64,000 bases of DNA, taken from NCBI GenBank assembly GCA_905221605.1, contig CAJNDS010002335.1:284887-348886 (forward strand). The letters are read 5' to 3'. Position numbers and translations under genes: made by a program. Every line of letters begins with the position of its first letter. Position 1 is the first letter of the stretch. A model generated the notes under the pieces. The model worked only from the letters and a program-made list of their open reading frames with translations. It did not search any database and was not told the origin of the DNA. Shown here one piece after another: positions 1-12,262 of the stretch. The DNA is from Symbiodinium natans. Its lineage: Eukaryota; Sar; Dinophyceae; Suessiales; Symbiodiniaceae.

Positions 1-236
<236 letters not shown>

Positions 237-1180
237 GTTGTCGTAGTAGCAGGCGTGGATGCTCTTACTTGGATGGTCCAATAGTGGACGTTCATACATG
301 TCCTGACTGTTTCTGAGTAACTGAAATACAAACAGGTAACTGTGATAGTGGCAAGAGAAGAAGCAACAGTGGTTGTGGCCGTAGTAGTAGCAGTAGCATT
401 AACAGTATCAGCCCTAAACTCCTAAACCCCAAACCCAAGATGTAGTATCTGTAGTAGCAACGGCAAGGCAGGGTCCTGAAATAGTTTTCGACTCAAAAAT
501 CCGGCGAGGTACTTTGTCGGGGATGTTGAGTCTTTCTTGTCTGATCTCTGGGCGTGCGAGAACGAGGACCACCTCCAAAGACCTCAAAGTTGCAAATTGG
601 GGCTCAGAGCCGACGCCTACGCCAGAAACCCTTAACCCGAAACCCTGGGCCCTGAGCCCTGCACCCAGCCCTGAACCCTGTACCCTAACAAAGTAGGCGC
701 TCAAGTCTGGGGCCCCAGCAGCTGGCTTCGTTGGTAGTGTTTCAGGGTGTTTAGGGTTTAGCGTTTGTTTGCGTCTAAGGCTTTGAGGGTTTAGGGATTG
801 GGTTTTAAGGTGTTCTTTAGATGTTTTAGGGAATGTAAACCCTTTAAGCACAAAGGCAACACCTGCGCCTCCACACTCTGAAGCCCCTGTAAACCCATAA
901 GCCCTCTGAACTTTGGAAGCTCCTTATCACCGAATACCAAACCCTGGACCGCCAGGATATCACTGGCTTGTACTCAGGGGACATTTCGATGCATGAGCCT
1001 TGGACGATTCGGTTTTTGCAAAGAGCTCTGCGCCCTAAATGTGCAGACAAGCTTGAAGCTATAAATGCCCTTAAGCCCGCAAACCCTCAAGACCTTAAAC
1101 CGAATACCATGAGCCCGAAGCCCCACAGGTCTTAAACCCCAAGCCAGTTTACATCTGCGAGGATTACGTTTGTACGCTTA
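237..1180. other. Non-coding, degenerate telomere-like motifs
   Basis: No recognisable gene. The stretch contains many imperfect CCCTAAA and TTTAGGG-like heptamers (for example around 415-430, 640-690 and 745-830) in both orientations. The short open frames on both strands look like chance frames through this repeat-derived DNA. Confidence 0.6.
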
Positions 1181-1317
1181 ATGTTTGGAGAAGATTGTGA
1201 TGCAAGCTTTGCCCCGGACCAACCAATTACAGGCTCTAGGGTTGCTACGAATCTAGGGTTGCCACTTCGACTGCTACTGCCACTTCTGTTTTTGCCACCG
1301 CGACAGTTACTACAGCT

Positions 1318-1866
<549 letters not shown>

Positions 1867-2093
1867 CTTCTATTGCTAATTAGAACGTCTGCTGCTGTGA
1901 TGCTGCTATTCGTTCATGCCGTCGACAGCGGTCACTGCTACTCCGGCCACGGTTCCTTTTCTCCTACTTCGGCCGGAAGCCTCAGCTTGACTTTTGAAAC
2001 CTTATAGCGCCTAAGCTTGCCCCCAAACCCTAACCTAAACCCTAATTCCTAAACCCAGATTCCTAAACCCTGATTCCAAAACCCTAAACCGAG

Positions 2094-4503
2094 GAATATG
2101 TCCGTCATTTCTTGGAGGAGTACGGCTTGGTGGACACCAAACGTGAGTGGGTCGCAGGCGCGGGGGCCAAAGGGCACATTTTCTATGTGTATTGAGAGGG
2201 GCTATGTATGCCGTGCAATGCAACGTATGCAGGCGGAACCTGAGGCTGGGGGGGTTGGGGCGGGGGGGGTGGGAGGTTCGGATTTAGGGGATTCAGTACG
2301 ATTTTCTGACCATTCCTGGCCGACTCCGCAAGCCCGGATGCAAAGGAAGCATATTCCGCTTTTCACAGACACATTTGTTGTTTCATGGTGCTGTGTTGGT
2401 TATTTGTGAAGTTTCAAGAGCATGGTTACATGACAATACGATTACTATTATACTATGCTTTACTATAGTATAGTATACTACACGATAGTTTTGTCTACTA
2501 TAGTATATAGTCTACTCTTGCAGAAAACACACGCATGCAGCACGCTGTTACCTTGTATAGAAGATCTCGACCGCCCACACTTTGGGCAACAGAGTTGGAG
2601 GCCACAGCTGGCCTCCATGGGAACCCCAGCAAATCCAAGATGCATTTTTCCGGGAGTTTTTGGGAAAGCACTTGTTTTGCTCCTTTTCAACGCCACAAGT
2701 GGCCCCCCAAACCCTATTCAACTGCAACAAGCCCTAAACCCCTCAACCCCTAAACCCCAAACCCCTAATCCCCTCATCTCTTGGGTTCACATTCATGCAG
2801 CTCTCAAGCCTGAAACCTCAACTCCCCCCATGCCCTGAGTTGAGATGGCCTTCGAGGTTTTGGGTTTAGGGGGTTTAGGGGTTTAGGAGTTTAGGGTATA
2901 GGAATTTAGGGATTTAGGGATTAGGGTTTAGGGTTTGGGGTGTAGGAATTGTTCGAAGAGGCCTGGATGCAAAACGAGGTTAGGAATTTTGGGATTGGGG
3001 AGTAGGGATTAGGATCTAGGGGTTAGGGTGTAGGGGTTTAGGGTAACGGGTTTAAGCGTTGCCTAGCAAGGCTTCGACAAAGCGGCCTTTCGGCAGCATC
3101 TGCGGGCAGTTTGCGGCTTGGGGCTTCGGGATCTCGTTATTGGTGCTGCCCATACAGGAGTGCAGGAACAAAAGCGCATCTACGGATACAGGAAGGCACT
3201 GAACCTTAAGCCCTAACCTACCCAATGGCAGCGGCTGGGAAAGGTGGCCGAACTCGTCACAATAGTATTTGTAGCACTGCAGCCGCAGAATCAAAGACGA
3301 GAGAAGACTGGCAATTAAGGACCTGCTGAGTAGATATTAACGTAGAGTTCCGTTTTCCTGCATTGTCAGTGTAATCTCTGGCATTTTGTGATAGCCACAT
3401 GGCGCTCCACAATACCTCTGAGCTGGAAGGCATCCTACACCTCTAACTGGAGGTCTAAGTGCCTGATCTTGATACACAGGTGTTGTACCGCAGGCTTGTT
3501 CCATGCAAGGCTCGAAAGGCCAATCCTCACGTACAGTTCCATTTTGCCGTTAGCCTCTACAGTGACCGCGGCCCGTAAAATCGAAATCCAACAGTACCAC
3601 TCGCGATGAAGTTTTAGGATACAGCATGATACAGCCCCAGATGGCACATGAGGGGTGCTTGGCCAGACAAGCACCTGAACCTTAACTTCGGAATCCCGAT
3701 TAAACCGCAAGTTCGACAAGGTCAAGATTAGGGAGGGGCGCCCGCGGAAGTGGGGTGGAGACGCTTGTGCGCCAGCGAGCTCCGCTCCCTGGGAAACACT
3801 TTACTGTTAACCTCAAGCCCTAAATCCTGACCCTCGGGGTCGGGTTCAATTTTCCGAGCTCAGAGTTGAGGGTGTGGTTTTTTGAGGTTCGAGGTTCCGT
3901 GTTTTGGTTTAGTTTTTTGCCCCGAGAGGCCCCAAAAGCTCCCACAGCCTGGAGCAAGAGGCCAGGATGCGAAAAGCTTTCGAGAAGAAGGTCGTTACGA
4001 ACTTGAAGGCTCCACGGGGCTGTCGCGCCTTTATTGCACTTACCAATGGGGCTGAAGGGTTTAAGTTTAGTTCGCCTTTCGGATCGTGGTTTCCGGATTA
4101 TGTTGTTGGGTGTGAGGGTGTGAGGTTGTTATTCGTGGTGGGCCTATGTGGGCCTCACTACTACTGTGCGGCTGCTTCCGACCCTTAATCACGATCTCTA
4201 TTCCTATCGTTTTATTGCTACAGGGTTACTGATGCAATTCGCATTGCCTGTGTTTTTTGGGGGGCGGACATTGCTCATCCTATGCATGACTCCGAGTCCT
4301 CCAAGGCGTCCACGTGGTCTACTCCATGGACATTCCGACCTTGAGCCAAATGACATTCCAAAACAACCTCTGGGAGAAGGTGGGTTAGTATGCTATATAT
4401 ATATATATGTGTAGTACACTGTTTTCGATCTCATCTTTTCGTTTCTCTTCTGCAAGCGTTCATCAAGAATGTGTTCAAGTCTAAGTTCAGGCACGTGGCC
4501 AGG
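2094..4503 (+). CDS. Candidate multi-exon gene, unidentified
   Basis: Short coding-like stretches separated by repeat-rich spacers. 2094-2142 follows AG and ends at a GTGAGT donor, reading EYVRHFLEEYGLVDTK. A stretch near 2632-2690 reads IQDAFFREFLGKHLF. 2946-2978 is flanked by AG and GT and reads ELFEEAWMQNE. About 3071-3195 reads GFDKAAFRQHLRAVCGL and onward through DLVIGAAHTG. 3961-4008 reads ARMRKAFEKKVVTNLK and is followed by a GC donor. 4306-4379 reads GVHVVYSMDIPTLSQ and is followed by GTGGGT. Near 4457 a frame reads FIKNVFKSKFRHVAR. The amino-acid make-up and flanking splice-like signals resemble the MCM7 and deformylase exons in this window. Phases do not chain cleanly, so exons are missing or some pieces are wrong. 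I do not recognise the family, and these could be parts of more than one gene. Confidence 0.35.
2437..2517. repeat. Palindromic TATAGTATACT repeat
   Basis: An AT-rich stretch built of overlapping palindromes such as TACTATAGTA and AGTATACT. The 19-mer at 2461-2479 recurs exactly at 10943-10961. A near copy, CTACTATAGTATATAGTC, lies at 2496-2513. It may be the end of a dispersed element or a cruciform-forming site. Confidence 0.6.
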
Positions 4504-4511
4504 ATTCCTGT

Positions 4512-5083
4512 TGCCAGTGGCAGTGACCAGTTATGTTTGGCAGGGAGCCGCGTGTGGTCAAGTAACAGTAGTTTCTCCACCCTGCCGGGCGATACATGTT
4601 GCCACACTTAAATCCGGATAGACGGCAATACACACATAATCGCTTCGTGTTTGGCCGGTGGCCGATGACAATTGGCCAGTGGCCGGAGACCATCAACAAA
4701 CAAACTGACGGAAGCCCGGGGCGGTATCCTGTGGCAGTGGCCGGCCGTTGTGATCTTGCACTTCTCATATGAAACCCCACACAGCAAACGCACACTTTTT
4801 GGGGACGGGGTGGAAGGTAAGCTGAGAAAGAAAAAGACTCGTGACAGCGCACATCACCTGACCAAGACAAAAAGCAAACGCACACTGCCACATGAAGCAC
4901 CTTCCTAAACTTAAGAGCAAGAGCAGAAACAAGGGCAGACAAAAAATGGCATCAGACCCCCCCCCCCCCTTCCCCATACACATCCATGCATCGCCTTTGT
5001 TTTCCTGGCTTCCCAAATGTCATCTAAGCTACACGGCTTTGGAACCTACTGTTGAGCACGCACAGCACAGACACGGCCTGGCA
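4512..5083. other. Intergenic, no gene called
   Basis: Several overlapping short open frames exist on both strands, none with a recognisable motif or splice-like flanks. A short poly-C run lies at about 4959-4970. The stretch 4640-4745 is rich in direct and inverted copies of TGGCCGGTGGCC-like motifs. Confidence 0.5.
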
Positions 5084-6608
5084 TTAGACGCATCTCCAAT
5101 CAGTGGTTCCCACAACGCAGAACACGACATCCGATAAGAAGGAGTCTCTGTGGATGGGGCTCGCGTGTTGCTCGCTTCTGCCTACCCTTGCTAGCACATC
5201 CTGGTGGAGCTGCAGCCCTCGTTTTCCAAACACTGCTGTGCGCCATTCTTTCAACCATTTGGAGATCAACGAATCTGGGTAGCCTCCCTCATGCGTGAAC
5301 ATGTAGCAAGCATCTGCAAAAAATGGACACCATGGTCCAATGCAAAGAGGAGCTAAGTTGTTTGCATCTCGAAAAGCCCCTAAAACACTTGCATGTTTTT
5401 GCAGCACTGGCTGCGCAGACACGAATGGAGCACACAAGCCGGGCTTGTTGTCATATCCACACGTCAATCCCTTGGTGTGAGCAGTCCAATGAAGCTAACG
5501 CCCAAGCACGAGCTCTAAACCCACGCATGGATTCACACTGTCCGGCTTCATGGGAAAGTGGGGAGGGTAGACGTGTGTCAAGAACTCAATGGCTGCATCC
5601 CGCAAGCGTCGTAGGAAATAGGCCAAGGGGGCCACTATGAACACACGGACATCGTCCATGAAATGCAGACATGACACGTGAGCTCCTGGCACTCTGCTGT
5701 TAACAATTTGTGTGACAGGCAGGTCACCTACAACAGCGTGCATTTCATGCACAACAAGCACCAGGCGAAACAGCGCACCCCCCAGACTAGAACCCAGAGT
5801 AATCCCTTTGGTTTGGCATCCCGGTTCTTTCCCAAACCTGAGTAGCATGTTGCTACAGGCAAATGAGAGCACATGTCGGACTTCAGGCAAAGAGATCTTA
5901 ACCCAAGTGCCACTTTTGCGGCGCGTCCATGAAGCATGGGGCAGCTGTTGGAAGGAACTTGCCTGTCTGGTCTTACATGCCCCCGTTGCCAATCATGATT
6001 CTTGCTACCTGATCCCATGCGTCCATGATCTCAGCATGGAGAACATTCATGAACCCGTTTTCGATATCCCTCGACAAAACAAAAACCCCATAGTTATGTA
6101 GCTCGGTCAGTGGCTGTCCCGTACCCAACGGATCACTGCGGAGTTGCTGGAGAAAGTATGTAGTAGCTTCATGGGACGTGCGGTCAAAGTGGCATGACAA
6201 AGGGAGCGTTGCAATGCACAGTTCAACGCAGCGTGCGATAAGCCTGAACAAGAGCGCCGTTGGACAAACGCTCTGGTCACCAAGGGGTCTGACACGCAAC
6301 AAGTCCTTGTTTTTCTGCAGGACTCGTACTGGGGTCCAGCTTAGAGGCCTTGCACCCTTCATGTTTTTGACAACAGCCTTGTGCGCAGCATTTAACATGT
6401 CTGGCTGCAGTCTTTCACTGAGGCCTGGGATTTGTATTCCTGACACCTCAAGCCATGAAAGCTTGTCATACTGGAAAGTTGGACCACCGATCGCACGTAC
6501 TTTGCCGAGAAAACAGCTGGGAGAGTAGGCTTGTCCTTGAAAAATGCAGGCGGCATCTGCACATTCATCAACCTGAACAACATCACCCGTTTGGAAAGCA
6601 GTTTGCAA
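5084..6608 (-). pseudogene. Reverse transcriptase, broken
   Basis: Read on the minus strand, 6608-5973 and then 5992-5495 give two overlapping frames of one protein, offset by a frameshift. The second frame continues, after an in-frame TAG near 5495, to 5084. The first part carries SRDIENGFMNVLH (about 6078-6040), which looks like the first catalytic-aspartate motif of reverse transcriptases. The second carries a LGSSLGGALF segment, the usual place of the template-grip motif, followed by HFMDDVRVF (about 5663-5637), a form of the (Y/F)xDD catalytic box. With all palm motifs in order, reverse transcriptase is a sound family call. The exact class (LINE-like or other) is not decided: I see no endonuclease, integrase or LTR next to it. 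One frameshift and one stop make it probably dead, unless they are sequencing errors or an intron. Confidence 0.72.
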
Positions 6609-6621
6609 GACGCCTGTCAGT

Positions 6622-6690
6622 GTGTGTGTCTGTGTGTGTGTGTGTGTGTGCGTGTAAACTGGCTCAGTAAGTTGGGGGGGGGGGGGGGGT
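6622..6690. repeat. (TG)n and poly-G tract
   Basis: A GTGT dinucleotide run at about 6620-6654, then a G run of about 17 bases at 6675-6690. It lies just upstream of the reverse transcriptase reading frame and could mark the edge of that insertion. Confidence 0.85.
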
Positions 6691-9208
6691 GCAATCAGTC
6701 TTGAAGTCCCAAACCCCTAAATTTAAACTCCTAAACCCTAAACCCTAAACTTAAACCCCTCAACCCTAAATTTAAATCCCCAGACCCCAAACCCGATGGC
6801 CCAAAGCGTGAGCATATATGACGAGCTCTGGTAGGCGGATTTTTCAGTTTGGGACAGCGGGGATGACACCATCCTGGCAAGCAGCGTGGACAAGATGTGC
6901 GAGGCGGTTTTGGGATTTAGGGTTTAGGGTTTAGGGGTCTAAGGGCATAGGGTGGAGGGCTTTGGGATTTGAGGCTTTGGGTTGGGGTCCTTTCGCCTAG
7001 GGTTTCAGCCTCAGGGCTAGGGGTCGGGACATCGGGTTTCGGGTTTGGTGAACTTTGGGCTCTGTTGGGTCAGAGATTGGGGGTTGTTGTGTCGGGCTCA
7101 CGTTTTGAAGTGTTGGGTTAGGTTGAGGGATTCAGAAGACTGAGCTTGAACCCTACCCCTGCCCCGTACACCCTAAATCATGAATACCCTAATCAGGCGA
7201 CAACCCTAAACCCTGAACCCGAAACCCTGTTCAACCCTGTTCCGGGTTTGGGGTTTGGAACCCTTGTCTTCTGAAGGACCGCAGGCTTCAAAGGACGTCT
7301 CAAGCAGCCAGACCCCAACCCTAGACCCAAATCCCTAAACCCCCTGCCTTGCGCGAGTGTGAGAGCCGAAACCCCCTCTTTCCCAAAGCTAGGGTTGCCG
7401 CTTCTAATGTTCGTGATGTCCCGCGGGCTGTGCGGAAAATGCAGTTTCGCACCTCCATCATGCTTCTTAGGGAAGTTGAGGGCTTAGCCTTGGATATCCC
7501 AAGTTACTGCAAGATCTACGGGGTAAAATTAGGTAGGAGTAAGGTTTAATGGAAACTGAACTCTTATTGCCCAGACCCGCATTTGCAATAACCGATGAAG
7601 CTCTGGAGCCAGATTGCGTTCTGAAGCGCAGTCCGTTTTCTACCTGTATATATATATATACACATGTATATATGTATACACATTATACTCTTTACACATG
7701 TACACGTACACATTCTTGTATGTGCACATGCATGCATTCCCATACATCTTACGTAGGACCCTAAGCCGTAAACCCTCGCTTCGCGCACCCCTAAACCCTA
7801 TAGACCACCTGTGCAGGCCTGGCGAGCAGAAGGGGTGCACGTGCGCAAGTACCACGCAGCTGGTTCCAGATCAGTTGCCAAGACAAGTGGTGTGGGGGTT
7901 TAGGCGCAGCAATCTGCCACCAAACCCCAAACCGTATTGTAGCCAGAATAGAGTAAACTAGCCCAGTCTTCAGGCACCCAAGATCCACCACAAGGAGATC
8001 ATATCGCGCCTCGCCTCTTTTCGGTCCTAAAACCGAAGCCCGAAACCCTAAACTTAATCCTGAGCCCCTAAACCCTAAACCCCTAAACGCACAAATCGAG
8101 AAGCGACGAAACGCTAAACCGGCTCAACCGAGGTGCCCTTACATGATGAAGGTCATGGAGCGGCTTGGTGTTTGACATCACTCAACAAGACATCCCTCCA
8201 AACCCTAGGCCTTAAAAAGTTGTGTGCGACTGTTGTTTGTGGGTGCCATTTTGGACACCATAGGTTCAAGAGTCAGTCTCTAGAGTCTCCAGGCCTGAAA
8301 GGGCAATGTGCTTGAAAGTTTGAGGGCTTCAAGTGCTAAGCCCTGCTTTGGCTTTAGGGTTTAGGGCTTAAGGTTTGGTGTTGAAGCGCAGTAGCCTGTC
8401 CATGTCCGTAGTTGCAGTGTAACTTTTCCTTTGCTTTTAGGCCTAAACCAAAGACTTGAGCATGCCAATCATGAATGTGCCCGTCGCGTAAACGTGACCC
8501 TCTACCCTAAACCCAAAACCCAAAACCCTTAAAACAGAAAACCAGCAAGAATGCGGAACACAATGTGCCTCGCCTGGCATGTCCGAGTAAGAGCGATTAA
8601 ACCCCTAAACCCCGAAAGCCAACTAAGTGATGTGATGGAGCACGAGATGGGTGAGTCGGACGACGGGTCCGAGGCGCGACACCTGCGCCGGCAGGGCCCA
8701 TGGTGAAGGGGAGTTGAGGGTTTAGGGTTGATTGTTTAAGGTTAGGGATTAGGGAAGTTTGGGGATTAGGGGATGAGGGTTTAGGCAAGCTCGTTGCGCA
8801 AGGGTTTCGGGTTTAGGGTCGTATAGTGTATTGTGGTTGACGGCTTGCTGTGGTATGCATCACAAGTAGGCCATACTGTCGAACACAAATAGTACAACAT
8901 GGTGGATTCCTTTCAGCCAGACTCTACAGACTCTACTGTAGCATGCTTATCTCCCTGCGGCTTCAGCCATATATCCAAGGCACAAGGAGCTCCATGCTAG
9001 CCAACGCCATAGCAGCACGTTACACACAAGCATACTGGAGCAACATATTCTACGTCATTACATGGTGGACAGTATACTTGGGTAAAGTATGCTGTGGCAT
9101 CATCTTCGTGTTCGGGGTCGATTATTCCGGCTATTCCAGAACAGTTCAACCCCACGTACGTCGTGTTTGTTTGCATGTTTGGGTTCGAGGGTGTAGGTGC
9201 CTTCTCGA
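6691..9208. other. Gene-poor, degenerate telomere-like repeats
   Basis: Dominated by diverged CCCTAAA and TTTAGGG heptamers in mixed orientation, for example 6718-6765 and 6913-6940. Open frames are short and match no family. A TA/CA-rich microsatellite lies at 7644-7735. Members of the GTGTGAG-type repeat occur at about 7343-7375 and 8556-8610. Confidence 0.6.
8556..8612 (+). repeat. Dispersed GTCCGAGTGTGAGCG-type repeat, diverged copy
   Basis: A diverged copy of the unit at 12195-12262 and 53458-53515. It reads TGCCTCGCCTGGCATGTCCG followed by AGTAAGAGCGATTAAACCC, and again runs into CCCTAAA-like heptamers. Confidence 0.65.
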
Positions 9209-9210
9209 CA

Positions 9211-9455
9211 ACCCTAAACCCTAAACCCTAAGCCCTAAACCCTGAACCCTAAACCCTAAGCCCTATACCCTAAACCCTAAACCCTAAACCCTAAACCCTA
9301 AACCCTAAACCCTAAACCCTAAACCCTAAACCCTAAAACCCTAAAACCCTAAAACCCTAAACCCTAAAACCCTAAAACCCTAAACCCTAAACCCTAAACC
9401 CTAAACCCTAAACCCTAAACCCTAAACCCTAAACCCTAAACCGAAACCCTAAACC
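9211..9455. repeat. Interstitial telomere array, CCCTAAA strand
   Basis: About 245 bases of CCCTAAA repeats with a few CCCTAAAA, CCCTAAG and CCCTATA variants toward the left. This is the plant and dinoflagellate type of telomere repeat. Unique sequence lies on both sides, so it is interstitial. I see no inverted repeat or clear target duplication at its ends. Confidence 0.97.
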
Positions 9456-10470
9456 ACTAGCAACCTTTGCAAGTACAGGCCCAAGCAGCCGCTCTGAAGC
9501 ACCCACCTGTGGCCAGTACGCTTCTTCAGAAGAGGAGGACATCGGCTGCGGCTGTGTCTTGGTCATGCGAGTTAGGGTCGCGGAAATTGGAGTCGGGATT
9601 CAGCGGTTTAGGCTTCAGGGTTGTCTTGTACCTTTGTGCAATCGTTTCTGTAGTCGTGTTCTGCTTTCTGTGGTAGGGTTGTGCAGACTGGTTTCCAGGG
9701 CCACAGGGTTGCAGGGAAGTCGACTTTCTCCGTCGCAAGTGCAGTAGAAGGTAGCCAACAATCTAAACCTACCCTAAGCCCTGCATGAAAAAAAACTTGC
9801 TGAGCTTCACAGGGAAATCCACGTAACCCTGAACCGTAAAGCCCTGTCCAGCTATGCAGGTGCCAAAAACCCCTAAACCCAACCTCTAAACCCTAAACCC
9901 TTTCACCCTGAAACTCGCTCAGGGACAGGGGGGCATGTAGGGACTCCGAATGAAGACAAAACACCCCGACACCCACCGCACATGCACCCTAAATAATCCC
10001 TAGGCCCTAACCCCTCCTTCCTAAATCTCTTCTACGGCTTCTCTCACCTGCCGGGGCTCTTCCCCAACCACACCATTCACATGTCAGATATCCGTCAAAA
10101 TGCCATCAGGCATTTTGAGAGGCCCATCCACCTCCCCATCTTGGCTTGTAACCTCATTGTAGCAATCGCATTACTACTGCTTCTGCTAACCCTGCAGTGA
10201 TGTTGGATGGCACACCCAGCTACAGTATACAACCGTATACTAATCGTAGACAGTTGTTCGCACAGCATAGTACCGCAATCGAGAGAGGTCAGTGCGCTAT
10301 GCAGCCAGCTATGTCAGCACTAGTATGTTACCGACCTGCCATGCCTGGCTGATTCCTCACTCCACTTCGCCACGCCTGGTGGATTCATCCCTCCACTTCG
10401 CTAACACTCATGGCAATGGTAATATTCGAACAGCGCTCATCACATACCTGGTGCTGATCGTGCTTTTGAT
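9456..10470. other. Gene-poor spacer
   Basis: No recognisable gene. It holds scattered telomere-like heptamers (9868-9902), a short A run at 9788-9795 and short frames without motifs. The sequence CAGCTATGCAGGTGCCAAAA near 9850 is followed by CCCTAAA-like heptamers and resembles 33172-33200. Confidence 0.5.
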
Positions 10471-10574
10471 GTAGTAGTCGTCGTCGTCGGCGTCGGCATC
10501 TGCGTCGGCGTCGGCGTAGTCGTAGTCGTAGTCGTAGTCGTAGTCGTAGTCGTAGTCGTAGTCGTAGTCGTCGT
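10471..10574. repeat. (GTCGTA)n hexamer microsatellite
   Basis: GTCGTC and GTCGGC triplets pass into a run of GTAGTC hexamers. The minus strand reads it as an Arg/Leu-rich open frame, which I treat as a by-product. Confidence 0.93.
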
Positions 10575-10942
10575 CTCCAAAAATATTCGCGCATACGTGC
10601 TGGGGACTGTACTGTTCAGCTCACAAAATCCTCAAATATTCTTGAAGCCCCAGACACATCCCTAACCCGAACGTGGATGCTCGAAGCCGCGACGCACCTT
10701 CAGCTCAACATCTTCTCTGGGTCTGTATAGGTCTAGGGCTGAGGGTTGTAGTAAGGTCCAGGCGTTTTCAGTTTTTGAATAGGGTTAAGGTTAAACTTCA
10801 GGATTGCCGCGGGGTTTTGGGCTTGGGTTTTGGGGTGTGCCCGGCCCTAAATCTAAACCCGAGGCACTTAAGATTTAGGATGTCAGATCTTGAGGCGCAG
10901 CAGGCGACTGATGCGCAGAGCCGGCAGAATGTACCAATAGTC

Positions 10943-10961
10943 TACTATAGTATAGTATACT
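10943..10961. repeat. Second copy of the TATAGTATACT palindrome
   Basis: Exact 19-base match to 2461-2479. The flanks continue with AT-rich partial palindromes (CATGCCGTAGTATGATATAC) but do not match the first copy over a long distance. Confidence 0.7.
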
Positions 10962-11120
10962 GTGGCATGCCGTAGTATGATATACGAATGCATTACGATG
11001 CTCAGTGCACATGTACGACAAAGAGGCTTGTCAGCCTGAAACATGGTGGTCTCTCCTGGCACTGCTACTACTGCTATTACTGTGGCTGCAACTACGATTA
11101 TAAAAGCGGCATCCACCACC

Positions 11121-11143
11121 CGGCCGCCGCCGCCGCCGCCGCC

Positions 11144-11190
<47 letters not shown>
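11121..11190. repeat. (CCG)n(CAG)n compound triplet tract
   Basis: Eight or so CCG triplets pass directly into about fifteen CAG triplets. The plus strand reads a poly-Ala run in an 83-residue frame starting near 10988. I cannot show that this frame is a gene. Confidence 0.93.
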
Positions 11191-11239
11191 CACAAGAATC
11201 AGAATTGCGGTAGAAACGACAGTCACTGTGTACTCCTAA

Positions 11240-12140
11240 GGGTTCTTTGTCCTTTGTCTGTTTGCTGCTACCGGATGTTTACCTGCTAGTGTTGGGGCCA
11301 TGACTCGACATCAGTGCAAAATGGAGACCTCCATGTCTGTGGGGGTACCTGCTACAGGGATACCCTGTGCTGCTCCGCCCATCTGAGAGTGCCCAGAGCC
11401 CAGGGAACATAGCCATGATAGCAAGGGTACCTGTGGGAACGGTAGTTCTGTTGTCGCGTTGTTATCGGGCCTTGCCTCCCAGATGTCCGGAGGCAAAATT
11501 TTCCGAGCCCCGGCCTATGATCTAGGCCGATGCTCACCGCGCTAATGCAAGATAACCAGGCAGATCTCGCGCAGACGTGCTGAACGATTTGCAGATTCTT
11601 CATTTGCACCAGCCCCCTGACAGTTGCCAGGCAGCGAACCCGCGAGGTGCAAAACGCGGTGGACCTCCAATCATAGCACAATCTAGCAGCTAGCTTTGAC
11701 AGGACTTTTCAGCAGCTGTCACTGTAGTACTCGTCGGGGTTGTGGTGGCGGTGGTCATGGTAGTGATGGCAACAATGGCTGCAATAGCTTTTGGTGGATA
11801 CTGGAGACCGCTTTGCAGTACATATGGGGGTTTCTCTGAAAGTTAGGCTCCTATAGGGTTTAGAGTTCAGGATCCAGTTTAGGGGGAAGCATCCATATTC
11901 GAGTAGTTAAATCAGGGATTCAGGGATGTGTAGCATGGTGCAGCAATTCATCGTATGCTGTGCCTGGGTAAACTCTAGCAAGAGATCCAAACAAAAGCCT
12001 CGTCCCCCCACGAAGGCTTGGTAAGTCAGTAGCGGACCTCCTTCCCCCGACTCCCTGACCTTTGGCTTCCATAAAACGGGCTCTTACTGCGTGCTTTGCG
12101 CCCGCATGACGAATTCCAGTGCAGGTTGCAGCGCCCAGCG
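11240..12140. other. Gene-poor spacer
   Basis: Two short minus-strand frames overlap at 11311-11681 but have no recognisable domain. The rest is unique sequence with occasional telomere-like heptamers. No RNA gene or splice-supported exon was recognised. Confidence 0.5.
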
Positions 12141-12262
12141 CTAAACCCTAAACCCTAAGCCCTAAACCCTAAACCCTAAACCCTCACAAGACCCATGGGA
12201 CAGTGTGTACTTCGCCTGGCTTGTCCGAGTGTGAGCGATTAAACCCTAAACCCTAAACCCCA
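12141..12262 (+). repeat. Telomere-like tract with embedded GTGTGAGCG repeat unit
   Basis: Two short CCCTAAA runs (about 12141-12183 and 12238-12262) enclose a unit at 12195-12238 that includes CGCCTGGCTTGTCCGAGTG and TGAGCGATTAAACCC. The unit is nearly identical to 53458-53515 and related to 8556-8612. Confidence 0.8.

Noticed and set aside
12195-12240. GTCCGAGTG resembling the D-arm of a Ser or Leu tRNA
   Set aside because: No acceptor stem, anticodon arm or T-arm can be formed around it, and the copies diverge within the would-be tRNA core.
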